A stretch of DNA of 64,000 nt from the NCBI GenBank assembly GCA_002150995.1, contig MDHJ01000001.1, forward strand, positions 3,100,001 to 3,164,000, in the 5' to 3' direction. Origin of the DNA: Clavibacter michiganensis. GTDB taxonomy: Bacteria; Actinomycetota; Actinomycetes; Actinomycetales; Microbacteriaceae. The number at the start of each line of letters is the position of its first letter. The first letter of the stretch is position 1. Under the pieces are notes generated by a model that saw nothing but the letters and a program-made list of their open reading frames with translations, did not search any database and was not told where the DNA came from. Of this stretch, positions 19,131 to 27,906 are shown piece after piece. The position numbers and the translations under genes are program-made.

Positions 19131-19155
19131 AGGTACCCACTTTCAGGTAAGTTGG
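19131..19155. promoter_or_regulatory. Candidate HxlR operator overlapping the promoter
   Basis: Two overlapping dyads lie just before the HxlR start: TACC at 19134-19137 with GGTA at 19146-19149, and CCACTT at 19137-19142 with AAGTTGG at 19149-19155. TAAGTT at 19148-19153 sits six bases before the ATG and would serve as the -10 box of a leaderless message. Bound regulator would therefore repress itself and probably the divergent gene. Confidence 0.5.
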
Positions 19156-19159
19156 TCGC

Positions 19160-19558
19160 ATGCACGACATGAGCTTCCGGGTGACCCGCGACCGGCCCGG
19201 CGTGACCGAGGGCCGGTATCCCGCGAACTGCCCGTCGCGGACCCTCCTCGACCACGTCACCAGCAAGTGGGGCGTCCTCGTCCTGCTCGCCCTCGGGCAG
19301 GGATCCCGGCGCTGGGGCGAGCTCCGCCGGGAGATCGAGGGCATCAGCGAGAAGATGCTCGCCTCGACCCTCCGCACGCTCGCAGACGACGGGTTCGTCA
19401 TCCGCGACGCCCAGGCGACCATCCCGCCGCGCGTCGACTACCGGCTCACCGAGCTCGGCCACGAGGCGTCCGCGCGGCTCATCCCCCTCATGGACCTCGT
19501 GGCCGACATGGCCGAGCAGGCCGGCGAGCGGTCGTCGGAGGCCACCGCGCGTCCCTAG
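19160..19558 (+). CDS. HxlR-family regulator with single N-terminal cysteine
   Basis: A 132-residue winged-helix protein: CPSRTLLDHVTSKWGVLVLLAL opens the HxlR domain, and GISEKMLASTLRTLADDGFVIRD is the recognition helix. Cys24 is its only cysteine and sits where YodB and QorR-type members sense electrophiles or quinones. The divergent gene encodes a quinone oxidoreductase, which fits that role. The ATG at 19160 follows TAAGTT by six bases. Confidence 0.87.
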   Translation: MHDMSFRVTRDRPGVTEGRYPANCPSRTLLDHVTSKWGVLVLLALGQGSRRWGELRREIEGISEKMLASTLRTLADDGFVIRDAQATIPPRVDYRLTELGHEASARLIPLMDLVADMAEQAGERSSEATARP

Positions 19559-19608
19559 GCTGGAGACCTGCATCGCCGCCGGGCGAGGCCAGAGAGAGAT
19601 CACGCCCC

Positions 19609-20898
19609 ATGCCCTCCCCGTCCGCGCCGACGCTGTCGCGCACGCCCGCTCCCACCCGTGACGTTCGCCGCGCGCGCGTCGCCGTCGGGATCCTCTTCTT
19701 CACCAACGGCGCGATCTTCGCGAACCTGCTGCCGCGCTACCCCGCGCTGAAGGCGGAGCTGGGGCTCGCCGACGTCGAGTTCGGGGCGGCCGTCGCCGCG
19801 TCGCCGCTCGGGGCGCTCATCGCGGGGCTCGCCGCGGGCGTCCTCATCCGCCGGTACCGGTCGGCGCGCGTCGCCGTGGCCGCCACCGTGCTGGCCTCCG
19901 TCGGGATCCTGCTGGCCGGCCTCGCGCCCGGCTGGCTGGTGCTCGCGGGCGCCCTGTTCCTCGCCGGCGCCATGGACTCCATCACCGACGTCGCGCAGAA
20001 CTCGCACGCGCTGCGGGTGCAGCGGCTGTACGGGCGCTCGATCATCAACTCGTTCCACGCGGTCTGGTCCATCGGCGCGGTCACCGGCGGGATCATGGGC
20101 GCGGCCGCCGCCCAGGTGCGGCTGCCGATCCTCGTGCACCTCTCGATCACCGCGGTCCTCTTCAGCGCGTTCGCCGTGGTGTCGCTCGCCTGGCTCCTGA
20201 AGGGCCCCGAGCCGGAGCCCGGCGAGGGCGGCGCGGCGCACGCCCACGCGCCCGCCGCGGATCCCGAGGACGGCGTCGTCCGCGCCGCCTCCCCGCGCGC
20301 GCTCGGCCTCGTGGCCCGGTACGGCGTGCTCCTCGCGCTCGTCATCATCGCCTCCGGCGGCGCGATCGTGGAGGACGCGGGCAGCACCTGGTCGGCCATC
20401 TACCTCTCGCGCGACCTCGAGGCCTCCGCCTTCGTCGCGGGCCTCGGCTTCATCTCCCTCCAGGGCATGCAGTTCATCGGCCGGATGCTCGGGGACCGCA
20501 TGGTCGACCGCTTCGGCCAGCGCGCCATCGCCCGCCTCGGCGGCGTGCTCGTGCTCGCCGGGATGGGCGGCGCGCTCGCGTTCCCCAGCGTCGTCGGCAC
20601 CATCGTCGGGTTCGGCGTCGCGGGCTTCGGCGTCGCGACCCTCATCCCGGCCGCCATGCAGGCCGCCGACGAGCTGCCCGGCTTCAAGCCCGGTACGGGG
20701 CTCACCATCGTCGGCTGGCTGCTGCGGGTCGGGTTCCTGGTGTCGCCGCCGATCGTCGGCGCCATCGCGGACGCGTCGTCGCTGCGACTCGGGCTCGTCT
20801 TCATCCCGGCCGCCGGGCTCCTCGTGCTGGTCTTCTCGCGCGTGCTGGCGACCCGGCGCGCGCATCCGGCGGCGCAGGCGGCGCCGAGCGCCTCCTAG
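19609..20898 (+). CDS. MFS transporter
   Basis: A 429-residue major facilitator with 12 hydrophobic segments in two halves joined by a His/Pro-rich cytoplasmic loop (GGAAHAHAPAADPED). The first half contains FFTNGAIFANLLPRYPALK and GVLIRRYRSARVAV (the A-like loop), typical of the YbjJ/fucose-permease-like group. Substrate unknown. It starts 50 bp after the HxlR gene on the same strand and ends in a hairpin. Confidence 0.8.
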   Translation: MPSPSAPTLSRTPAPTRDVRRARVAVGILFFTNGAIFANLLPRYPALKAELGLADVEFGAAVAASPLGALIAGLAAGVLIRRYRSARVAVAATVLASVGILLAGLAPGWLVLAGALFLAGAMDSITDVAQNSHALRVQRLYGRSIINSFHAVWSIGAVTGGIMGAAAAQVRLPILVHLSITAVLFSAFAVVSLAWLLKGPEPEPGEGGAAHAHAPAADPEDGVVRAASPRALGLVARYGVLLALVIIASGGAIVEDAGSTWSAIYLSRDLEASAFVAGLGFISLQGMQFIGRMLGDRMVDRFGQRAIARLGGVLVLAGMGGALAFPSVVGTIVGFGVAGFGVATLIPAAMQAADELPGFKPGTGLTIVGWLLRVGFLVSPPIVGAIADASSLRLGLVFIPAAGLLVLVFSRVLATRRAHPAAQAAPSAS

Positions 20899-20909
20899 TC
20901 CGCGCGCGC

Positions 20910-20932
20910 GGCGGGCCGGTGGTCGGCCCGCC
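20910..20932 (+). terminator. Hairpin after the MFS gene
   Basis: Nine-base perfect arms (20910-20918 and 20924-20932) around a five-base loop, 12 bp after the stop codon. A second, eight-base hairpin built on GATCCGCG follows near 20938. No T-run is present. Confidence 0.6.
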
Positions 20933-21040
20933 CGGCCGATCCGCGGGCGCGCGGATCCGCTCACGGGCTCCTGCGAGTGCGGCCGGCCGCGGGCCCGCCC
21001 GCGGGAGAGTGGGCGGACGCCCGCGACCCGAGAGGATCCC

Positions 21041-21907
21041 ATGTCGACCGACCTGCCCGGAGGGCTCTTCCCCCTCGCCGACGACCTCACCGTCACGCGC
21101 TTCGGCTACGGCGCGATGCAGCTCGCGGGGCCGCGCGTGTTCGGCCCGCCCGCGGATCCGGACGCCGCCCGCGCCGTGCTGCGCGAGGCCGTCGCGCTCG
21201 GGATCACCCACATCGACACGGCCGACTTCTACGGCCCCGGGCACACCAACGCCGTCATCGAGGAGGCGCTGTTCCCGTACCCGGAGCACCTGCACATCGT
21301 GACCAAGGTCGGGTCGCTCCGCGACGCGAAGGGCCGCTGGCCGCAGGCGCTCTCCGCGGCCGAGCTGCGGCAGGCGGTCTACGACAACCTCACCCACCTG
21401 ACGCTCGACGTGCTCGACGTCGTGAACCTCCGCGTGGGCGCGTTCGACAGCCCCACCGACGGGTCGATCGAGGAGCCGTTCACGGCGCTAGCGGAGCTGC
21501 AGCGGGAGGGCCTGATCCGCCACCTGGGCGTGAGCAACGTGACGCCCGCGCAGGTGGCCGAGGCCCGCGCGATCGCGCCGATCGTGTCGGTGCAGAACCA
21601 CTACAACCTGGCCCGCCGCGACGACGACGCGCTCATCGACGAGCTGGCCGCGGACGGCATCGCGTACGTGCCCTACTTCCCGCTCGGCGGGTTCTCGCCG
21701 CTGCAGTCCGAGACGCTGTCGCGGGTGGCCGCGTCGCTCGGATCCGCGCCGCTGCCGGTCGCGCTCGCGTGGCTCCTGCAGCGGTCCCCGAACGTGCTGA
21801 TCATCGCGGGCACCTCGTCCGTGGAGCACCTGCGGGAGAACGTCGCGGGCGCGCGGATCCGCCTCCCCGAGGACGCGCTCGCGGAGCTGGAGGGGATCGG
21901 CGGCTGA
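21041..21907 (+). CDS. Aldo/keto reductase
   Basis: A 288-residue (beta/alpha)8 oxidoreductase using NADPH. Catalytic Asp and Tyr are in HIDTADFYGPG, Lys in IVTKVG, and the SNVTPAQ and VQNHYNL blocks follow. The C-terminal LIIAGTSSVEHLRENV binds the cofactor phosphate. AGAGGATCCC before ATG 21041 supplies a ribosome site. Substrate unknown. It is followed by two DUF202 genes. Confidence 0.87.
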   Translation: MSTDLPGGLFPLADDLTVTRFGYGAMQLAGPRVFGPPADPDAARAVLREAVALGITHIDTADFYGPGHTNAVIEEALFPYPEHLHIVTKVGSLRDAKGRWPQALSAAELRQAVYDNLTHLTLDVLDVVNLRVGAFDSPTDGSIEEPFTALAELQREGLIRHLGVSNVTPAQVAEARAIAPIVSVQNHYNLARRDDDALIDELAADGIAYVPYFPLGGFSPLQSETLSRVAASLGSAPLPVALAWLLQRSPNVLIIAGTSSVEHLRENVAGARIRLPEDALAELEGIGG

Positions 21908-21925
21908 TCCGCGGAGGATGGCGGC

Positions 21926-22294
21926 ATGACCGCGCCCGACCGCCGCTTCCCGCGCCGCGTCTACCGGGAGGGCGCCGAGCCCGACGTGCGGTTCACGCTC
22001 GCCAACGAGCGGACGTTCCTCGCCTGGATCCGCACCTCGCTCGCCCTGCTCGCCGGCGGGGTCGCGCTCGAGGCGCTGGGGCTCGGGCTGCAGCCCGGGT
22101 TCCGGCTCGCGGCGTCGGTCGTGCTCATCGTCACCGGCATCGCGGCGCCCGCGCAGGCGTGGATCGGCTGGATGCGCACCGAGCGGGCCCTCCGCCGCGA
22201 CCGCCCGCTGCCGTCGTCCGTCCTGTCGCTGCCGCTCGGGATCGCGGTGGCGGTCGCCGGGGTGCTGGTGCTCCTCGGGGTCCTCACGGCGTGA
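21926..22294 (+). CDS. DUF202 membrane protein (YidH-like)
   Basis: A 122-residue protein with three transmembrane segments. It starts with RFTLANERTFLAWIRTSLALLAGGVAL, the DUF202/YidH signature. Its TGA overlaps the start of the next gene (GTGA), so the two are translationally coupled. DUF202 proteins often occur in tandem; their function is unknown. Confidence 0.83.
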   Translation: MTAPDRRFPRRVYREGAEPDVRFTLANERTFLAWIRTSLALLAGGVALEALGLGLQPGFRLAASVVLIVTGIAAPAQAWIGWMRTERALRRDRPLPSSVLSLPLGIAVAVAGVLVLLGVLTA

Positions 22295-22662
22295 GCGGTC
22301 CCGATGCCCTGCGCGGCGAGCGCCCGTACGACCCGGGGCTCCAGCCCGAGCGCACGGCCCTCGCGTGGCGGCGCACCGCGCTCGCGCTCGTCGTCGGATC
22401 CCTGCTCGGGCTGCGCGCCCTCCCCGCGGTGCTCGGCGCGCCCGGCCTCGCGCTCGCGTTCGTCGGCGTGGCGCTCGCGCTGGGCGTGCTCGTCACGGCG
22501 CAGCGGCGGTACCGGCGGGTGCACCGGATCCTCACGACGCGCGCCGCCGACCCTGCCGCGCCGCCCGGAGCCGGGCTCCCGGGCGGCGCGCTGGCCGCGC
22601 TCGTCGCAGCGCTCACGGCGGTCGCGGGGCTCGCCGCGCTGGCCGTCGCGCTCGTGCGCTGA
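22291..22662 (+). CDS. DUF202 membrane protein, second copy
   Basis: Encodes 123 residues with GLQPERTALAWRRTALALVVG, the second conserved type of DUF202 N terminus, then two more hydrophobic segments separated by QRRYRRVHRIL. GTG at 22291 overlaps the previous stop by four bases. The two diverged copies probably form a hetero-oligomer, an inference from coupling alone. Confidence 0.82.
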   Translation: MSGPDALRGERPYDPGLQPERTALAWRRTALALVVGSLLGLRALPAVLGAPGLALAFVGVALALGVLVTAQRRYRRVHRILTTRAADPAAPPGAGLPGGALAALVAALTAVAGLAALAVALVR

Positions 22663-22751
22663 CGGGACAGCAGATCTGACGGGCGCATCCGAGGTTCCAC
22701 GATGCCCCCCGGCCGGGGTATCGAATGGCCTGACACCGCATGGCGTCCGCC

Positions 22752-22771
22752 GCGCACCCCTGCGCACCCCT
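22752..22771. repeat. Tandem GCGCACCCCT repeat upstream of the sugar transporter
   Basis: Two perfect 10-bp copies lie 14-33 bases before the substrate-binding protein ATG, just ahead of its ribosome-binding site. They may be part of an operator, but no partner regulator is visible nearby. Confidence 0.4.
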
Positions 22772-22784
22772 CGGAAAGGCCCCC

Positions 22785-24083
22785 ATGGAACTCGACCGCC
22801 GCCGCTTCCTCACCGCCACCGGAGCCGTCTCGCTGACCGCGATCCTCGCGAGCTGCGCGGGCTTCAGCAAGCCCGCCACCTCCGCGGCGGCCGGCACGCT
22901 CGCCTTCACCACCTGGGGGACGGACTCCGAGCTCGCCGGCTTCCGCGACCAGATCGCCCGCTTCCAGGAGGCGAACCCGGGATCCACGGTCGAGCTCAAC
23001 GCCGTGCCGTACGAGCAGATGTTCACCAACATCGACGCGCAGCTGCAGGCCGGCAACCCGCCGGACGTCTTCCGCGTGCCGTACTACACGTTCGGCAGCT
23101 ACGCCGGGCGCGACCAGCTGCTCGACCTCTCCGACCACCTGCCCGCCGACTTCGGCGACCGCTTCACGCGGGGCGCGTGGGCGGCCGTGCAGAACGGCGA
23201 CGCCCCCTTCGGCGTGCCGCACCACACCGACACCACGGCGATCCTCTACAACAAGGCCCTCATGGACGCCGCCGGCGTCACCGACATCCCGACGACGCTC
23301 GAGGACGCCTGGACCTGGGAGGAGTTCGACGCCGTCGCCGCCCAGCTGCGCGCCGCGCTCCCCGCCGACCAGTACCCGTTCGCGTACAACTGGCAGGGCA
23401 ACGGCGTGACGCGCTGGCTCACCTGGCTGTTCGAGGCCGACGGCCGCTTCCTCACCGAGGACCTCGCGGACGCCGCCATCGACTCCGATGCGGCGCGGAA
23501 GGCCGTGGACTTCACCCGCTCGTTCTTCGAGAAGGGCTACGTGCCCGACAACGACACGATCAAGTCCTCCACCTACGCGCAGGACAGCTGGTACGCGCAG
23601 ACCACGGCGATGGTGTTCTCGGGCGCGTTCTCCATCCCCGATGCCACCGACACCCTCGACTTCGAGTGGGGCGCGACCTTCGCCCCCCGGGATGTGCGCG
23701 CGGCCAGCGACTTCGGCGGCAACGCGCTGGTGGTCACGAAGGACGTGGCGGATCCCGCGCTGGCCGCCGCCTTCCTCGACTTCGTCACGCAGGAGGACGC
23801 CATGCGCGCGTTCTGCGAGGGCGCGTCGCTGCTGCCCACCCGCCAGGACCTCATCGACTCCGGCATCGAGTTCGCGGTGCGCCCCGAGCTCGCTCCCGTC
23901 TACGTCGGCCAGGCGAGCACCGTGCAGGCGTCCGACTCCGGGCAGGTCGCCTCGCCGTCGATGTCGCGCATCATCACGGTGCTGCAGGACGAGCTGGAGA
24001 AGGCCTTCACGAGCGACGCGTCGACGGACGACGTGGTCGCCGCGCTCGCCGCGGGCATCGCGTCCGCCGTCCAGGCGGGCTGA
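22785..24083 (+). CDS. Sugar ABC transporter substrate-binding lipoprotein (CUT1)
   Basis: A 432-residue extracellular solute-binding protein of family 1. The signal peptide has a lipobox ILASC near residue 24, so Cys is lipidated. The mature protein opens LAFTTWGTDSELAGF and contains YNKALMDAAGV, typical of oligosaccharide-binding proteins. ATG at 22785 has GGAAAGG five bases upstream, favouring it over an ATG at 22740. Two permease genes follow with overlap and a 9-bp gap. The sugar cannot be inferred reliably. Confidence 0.9.
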   Translation: MELDRRRFLTATGAVSLTAILASCAGFSKPATSAAAGTLAFTTWGTDSELAGFRDQIARFQEANPGSTVELNAVPYEQMFTNIDAQLQAGNPPDVFRVPYYTFGSYAGRDQLLDLSDHLPADFGDRFTRGAWAAVQNGDAPFGVPHHTDTTAILYNKALMDAAGVTDIPTTLEDAWTWEEFDAVAAQLRAALPADQYPFAYNWQGNGVTRWLTWLFEADGRFLTEDLADAAIDSDAARKAVDFTRSFFEKGYVPDNDTIKSSTYAQDSWYAQTTAMVFSGAFSIPDATDTLDFEWGATFAPRDVRAASDFGGNALVVTKDVADPALAAAFLDFVTQEDAMRAFCEGASLLPTRQDLIDSGIEFAVRPELAPVYVGQASTVQASDSGQVASPSMSRIITVLQDELEKAFTSDASTDDVVAALAAGIASAVQAG

Positions 24084-25057
24084 TGACCGCGGCACCCGGG
24101 GTGCGGACGGGCACCCCCACCCGCACCCCGGGCACGACGCCCGAGGGTGCGGGGCGCGCGGACCGTCCGCCGCACCGCCGCAGAACCCGCTCGCGCGGCG
24201 AGGCGGCGGTCGCGTGGATGCTCCTCACGCCGAACCTGCTCATGCTCGGCCTCTTCGTGCTCGTGCCGCTCGTGTGGGCGGTGTTCGTGAGCCTCCAGCG
24301 CACCGACGGGTTCGGCGGCGGCACCTTCACCGGGCTCGACAACTACCAGCGCCTGGTCTCCGACCCGGTCTTCTGGCGGTCCGCCGCCAACACGGTGCTC
24401 TTCACGCTGATCGTCACGCCGCTGTCGATGGGCCTCGGCCTCGGCGCCGCGGTGCTGCTGAACTCGGTGCTGCCGGCGCGCGGGCTGTTCCGCTCGATCC
24501 TCATCCTCCCCATGGCCATCTCGGGCGTCGCGACCGCGCTCATCGGCGTGCTCCTCTTCGACGAGAACAGCGGCCTCATCGACAAGCTCGTGCGCGCCGT
24601 GGGGCTGCCGGGCGTCCCGTGGCAGTCGGACGGCACGGCCGCGTTCGTCTCGATCGTGCTCATCACGCTGTGGTGGCGCGTCGGGTTCAACATGCTCATC
24701 TACCTGGCGGGGCTGCAGTCGGTCGACGCTGGGGTCTACGAGGCCGGGCGCCTCGACGGCGCGAACGGCTGGCAGCGCTTCCGGTACCTCACGGTGCCGC
24801 TCGTGGGGCCGTCGTCGTTCTTCCTGCTGATCCTCAACGTCATCTACTCGTTCCAGGTCTTCGACCTCGTCTTCGTGATGACCGGAGGCGGCCCCGGCAA
24901 CGCCACCTCCGTCATCGTCACGTACGCCTACGACCAGGGGTTCGTCACCCGCGACCAGGGCTACGCGGCCGCCATCGGCGTCGTGCTGCTCCTCGTCATG
25001 CTCGCCTTCACCGTGGTGCGCTGGTACTCCAGCCGCTCCCGGGACCTCGTGGACTGA
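24083..25057 (+). CDS. Sugar ABC transporter permease (MalF/UgpA type)
   Basis: A 324-residue inner-membrane permease with six transmembrane segments after a long basic N terminus. The EAA loop for ATPase contact is EAGRLDGANGWQRFRYLTVP. FVMTGGGPGNATSV is the conserved late CUT1 motif. Its ATG overlaps the previous TGA by one base. Confidence 0.92.
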   Translation: MTAAPGVRTGTPTRTPGTTPEGAGRADRPPHRRRTRSRGEAAVAWMLLTPNLLMLGLFVLVPLVWAVFVSLQRTDGFGGGTFTGLDNYQRLVSDPVFWRSAANTVLFTLIVTPLSMGLGLGAAVLLNSVLPARGLFRSILILPMAISGVATALIGVLLFDENSGLIDKLVRAVGLPGVPWQSDGTAAFVSIVLITLWWRVGFNMLIYLAGLQSVDAGVYEAGRLDGANGWQRFRYLTVPLVGPSSFFLLILNVIYSFQVFDLVFVMTGGGPGNATSVIVTYAYDQGFVTRDQGYAAAIGVVLLLVMLAFTVVRWYSSRSRDLVD

Positions 25058-25066
25058 GAGCCGCCC

Positions 25067-25978
25067 ATGACCACCGCACCCGTCGCGCCCGTGGGCTCCG
25101 AGGTCCGCCCCGCCCGCACCGCCCCCACCGACCGGCTCACCCGGCCGGGCGCCCGCCGCACCCGCGAGCGGCGCCTCGTCGCGCTGCGGGTCGTCGCCGC
25201 GAGCGTCGTCGCGCTCATCATCCTGTTCCCGCTGTACTGGATGGTCGTCGTCGCGTTCTCGACCCGCGCCGACCTCCTCGGCGGCGCGCTCCGCATCTTC
25301 CCGACGACGCTCACGCTGTCGAACTTCGAGCGCGTCCTCGACTCCTTCCCCGTCGCCACCTGGTTCGGGAACTCCACCGCCATCGCCCTCGTGGTCGCGC
25401 TCATCACCGTGACCATCAACGTGCTCGGCGGATACGCGTTCGCGCGGCTGAGGTTCCGCGGCTCGAACGCGCTCTTCCTCGTGGCGCTCGCGACGCTGAT
25501 GATCCCCGTGCAGGTGATCATGGTGCCGCTGTTCACCCTGGTCACCGGGCTCGACCTCTACGGCACGTACTGGGCCGTGATCCTGCCCACCGCGGCGAGC
25601 GCGTTCGGCCTGTTCCTCGCGCGGCAGTTCATCCTCGGGATCCCGACGGAGCTCATCGAGGCGGCGCGGATCGACGGCGCGAGCCACCTGCGGATCCTCC
25701 GCAGCATCGTGCTCCCGCTGTCGAAGCCGCTGCTCGCGGTGCTGTTCTTCATGAGCCTGCTGTCGACCTGGAACGACTTCTCCTGGCCGCTCATCGCGCT
25801 GAAGCAGAACGAGCTGTTCACGCTCCCCATCGGCCTGCTCTACCTGCAGGGCCAGTTCGGCTCCGACTACGGCGGCACGATGGCGTTCGCGCTGATCAAC
25901 GTGGCGCCGATGGTGGTGCTGTTCCTCGTCTTCCAGCGCTACTTCGTGCAGGGATTCGCGCGCAGCGGGATCCGCTGA
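25067..25978 (+). CDS. Sugar ABC transporter permease (MalG/UgpE type)
   Basis: A 303-residue partner permease with EAARIDGASHLRILRSIVLP as the EAA loop and SLLSTWNDFSWPLIAL near the C terminus. No ATP-binding subunit gene follows. In actinobacteria such systems often share one multitask ATPase (MsiK), so this need not be a defect. A convergent terminator lies 5 bp downstream. Confidence 0.92.
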   Translation: MTTAPVAPVGSEVRPARTAPTDRLTRPGARRTRERRLVALRVVAASVVALIILFPLYWMVVVAFSTRADLLGGALRIFPTTLTLSNFERVLDSFPVATWFGNSTAIALVVALITVTINVLGGYAFARLRFRGSNALFLVALATLMIPVQVIMVPLFTLVTGLDLYGTYWAVILPTAASAFGLFLARQFILGIPTELIEAARIDGASHLRILRSIVLPLSKPLLAVLFFMSLLSTWNDFSWPLIALKQNELFTLPIGLLYLQGQFGSDYGGTMAFALINVAPMVVLFLVFQRYFVQGFARSGIR

Positions 25979-25982
25979 TCGG

Positions 25983-26010
25983 GGCCGGCGCCGCGTGACC
26001 GGCGCCGGCC
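25983..26010. terminator. Bidirectional terminator, sugar ABC operon and SDR gene
   Basis: A perfect ten-base stem (25983-25992 and 26001-26010) with an eight-base loop lies between the convergent genes. Confidence 0.75.
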
Positions 26011-26017
26011 GGACGCG

Positions 26018-26770
26018 TCAGCGCGCCGAGTAGCCGCCGTCCACGAGGTGGTAGCTGCCCGAGATGAACGACGCGTCGTCGCTCAGGAGGAAGAGGACCA
26101 GCGCCGCGACCTCCTGGTCGGTGCCCAGGCGGCCGGTCGCGTGCTGGCTCTCCAGGTACGCGAGGGCGTCCGGGGTGAGCGACGCCCGCACCAGCGGGGT
26201 GTCGATGAAGCCCGGGCCGACCGCGTTGGTGCGCACGCCGCGCGCCGTGTACTCGAGCGCCGCCACCTTCGTGAGGCCCACGAGGGCGTGCTTGCTGGCG
26301 ACGTAGGCGGCGTTCTGGGCGAACCCCACGGATCCGAGCACCGAGCTCATGTTGACGACCGCGCCGCCGCCCGCCTCCACCATCGCGGGCAGCTGGTAGC
26401 GGAGGCCGTAGAAGACGCCGTCGAGGTCGACCGCGCGCGTGCGGTCCCAGGCGGCGATGTCGTACTCGCCGATGTCGGCGGCCGGGGCGCTGATGCCGGC
26501 GTTGTTCACGGCGAGGTGCAGCGCGCCGTAGGTCGCGACCGCGTGCGCGACGGCGGACTCGGAGTCCTCGGCCTTCGAGGTGTCCTGGCGGAACGCGGTG
26601 GCGGTGCCGCCCGCGGCCTCGATCTCGGCGACGACGCGCTCGGCCGCCTCCAGCTGGATGTCGGTGACGACGACCGACGCGCCCTCCGCGGCGAGCGCGC
26701 GGGAGATGGCGGCGCCGATGCCGCTGCCGCCGCCGGTGACGAGCGCGGTCCTGGTGTCGAACCTGGCCAT
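26018..26770 (-). CDS. SDR-family oxidoreductase
   Basis: A classical short-chain dehydrogenase of 250 residues: TGGGSGIG at 12-19 binds NAD(P), NNAG near 88, catalytic Ser in NMSSVLGSVG and YVASK as the catalytic Tyr-Lys pair. The C terminus FISGSYHLVDGGYSAR is typical. ATG at 26770 has GAGGA five bases upstream. D38-like Asp in VVVTDIQL suggests NAD rather than NADP preference. Substrate unknown. The pectate lyase gene lies upstream but is separated by a terminator. Confidence 0.87.
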   Translation of the reverse strand: MARFDTRTALVTGGGSGIGAAISRALAAEGASVVVTDIQLEAAERVVAEIEAAGGTATAFRQDTSKAEDSESAVAHAVATYGALHLAVNNAGISAPAADIGEYDIAAWDRTRAVDLDGVFYGLRYQLPAMVEAGGGAVVNMSSVLGSVGFAQNAAYVASKHALVGLTKVAALEYTARGVRTNAVGPGFIDTPLVRASLTPDALAYLESQHATGRLGTDQEVAALVLFLLSDDASFISGSYHLVDGGYSAR

Positions 26771-26874
26771 GGTGTCCTCCTCGGATGGATGCGCGATGCG
26801 GTTCCGCAGCGCGGGCCCCGCCGGAGCGTCGGCCACCATCGACGGTACGCCCAGGTCCCGGCACGGCATCCAGC

Positions 26875-26906
26875 GGCGCCCCGGCCCCGGACAGGGCCGG
26901 GGCGCC
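26875..26906 (-). terminator. Terminator of the pectate lyase gene
   Basis: A perfect 13-base stem (26875-26887 and 26894-26906) with a six-base loop, 20 bp beyond the lyase stop in its direction of transcription. Confidence 0.8.
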
Positions 26907-26925
26907 GGGACGCCGGACCCCGGGA

Positions 26926-27813
26926 TCAGTCGAGGTAGCGGATGGTGCCGTAGCTGAAGTCGCACACGCCGGGGAACGGCTCGCCCTTGCCCGGGATCTT
27001 CACCGCGGGCCCTCCGCCCGGCACGGTGTTCGAGCGCCAGCAGATCTGGAGGTGCTTGCCCGCGATCGTGAGGTCCTGCAGGTAGGCCCGGTCCCCCTGG
27101 TCCTGGTTCACCCCGACGACCTTGTAGCTCCCGTCCTCGATGTAGACGTCCCGGATGTCGAACCGGTGCCGGTGCTGCGAGGGGCACGTGCCGCACGCCC
27201 GGAGGAGCGTGCCGATGTGGGAGACCGCGTAGTGCGAGATGTCGACGTCGCCGGCGCCGTCGACCTGCACGACCTTGTCGTACGCGTACTTCGCGCCGCC
27301 GCCGTGGATGGTGACGACCGACGAGGCCGGGGACCCCTCCACGAGCGTGATCGCGTCCTCGCCCACGTGCTGGAAGTAGACGTCGTCGATCGTGCACGAG
27401 GCCAGGCAGTGCAGCCCGTCGGCCGCCTCGAGGCCGACGACGGCGTTCTTGATGGTGGCGCCCGGCTCCAGGACGACGACCGGCTGCTGGAACTCGTTCG
27501 GCCCCGTCGTCCGGCCGTTGATGAGCGCGAAGTGGAAGTCGCGGGTCTGCCCGGCGGGGATGACGATGGGCGAGCCGGTCGCCGGGATGACGGAGGTGGG
27601 GGTCGGGAACGCCGGCATCGCGTCGATGGAGGAGCCGATCGCCGACGGGCCGGCCGCGTGGGCGGGGGCGGCGGGCGCCGCGCCGGCGCCGCCGCCGACG
27701 AGCGCGGCGAGCGCCAGCCCGACGAGGAGCAGGTGACGGCGTCGGGGGCCCGCGCGGCGGGCCGGATCGGGGACGGGTGCGGGGGCGGCGCGCGGGGTGC
27801 GGAACGGGGTCAT
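26926..27813 (-). CDS. pelA: Secreted pectate lyase, polysaccharide lyase family 3
   Basis: An extracellular enzyme cleaving polygalacturonate by calcium-dependent beta-elimination. The signal peptide has an RRR start, a hydrophobic core LLLVGLALAALVGG and a likely cleavage after AHA (about residue 54). The PL3 beta-helix motifs are present: DVYFQHVGEDAITL, then GGGAKYAYDKVVQ and LLRACGTC, plus conserved cysteines. Family members usually read AxDDK where this reads AYDK. ATG at 27813 was chosen over 27825 because GAGGA lies five to nine bases before it. Clavibacter carries PelA-type PL3 lyases. Length 295 residues. Confidence 0.88.
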   Translation of the reverse strand: MTPFRTPRAAPAPVPDPARRAGPRRRHLLLVGLALAALVGGGAGAAPAAPAHAAGPSAIGSSIDAMPAFPTPTSVIPATGSPIVIPAGQTRDFHFALINGRTTGPNEFQQPVVVLEPGATIKNAVVGLEAADGLHCLASCTIDDVYFQHVGEDAITLVEGSPASSVVTIHGGGAKYAYDKVVQVDGAGDVDISHYAVSHIGTLLRACGTCPSQHRHRFDIRDVYIEDGSYKVVGVNQDQGDRAYLQDLTIAGKHLQICWRSNTVPGGGPAVKIPGKGEPFPGVCDFSYGTIRYLD

Positions 27814-27906
27814 GCGGATCCTCATCTCAGGAGCGGAGACGTCTCTCGTCCCGCCCCGACGGAGGGTAGGGGAACGGCACGCCGCGCGAGCGGACCGCCC
27901 CCGGCC

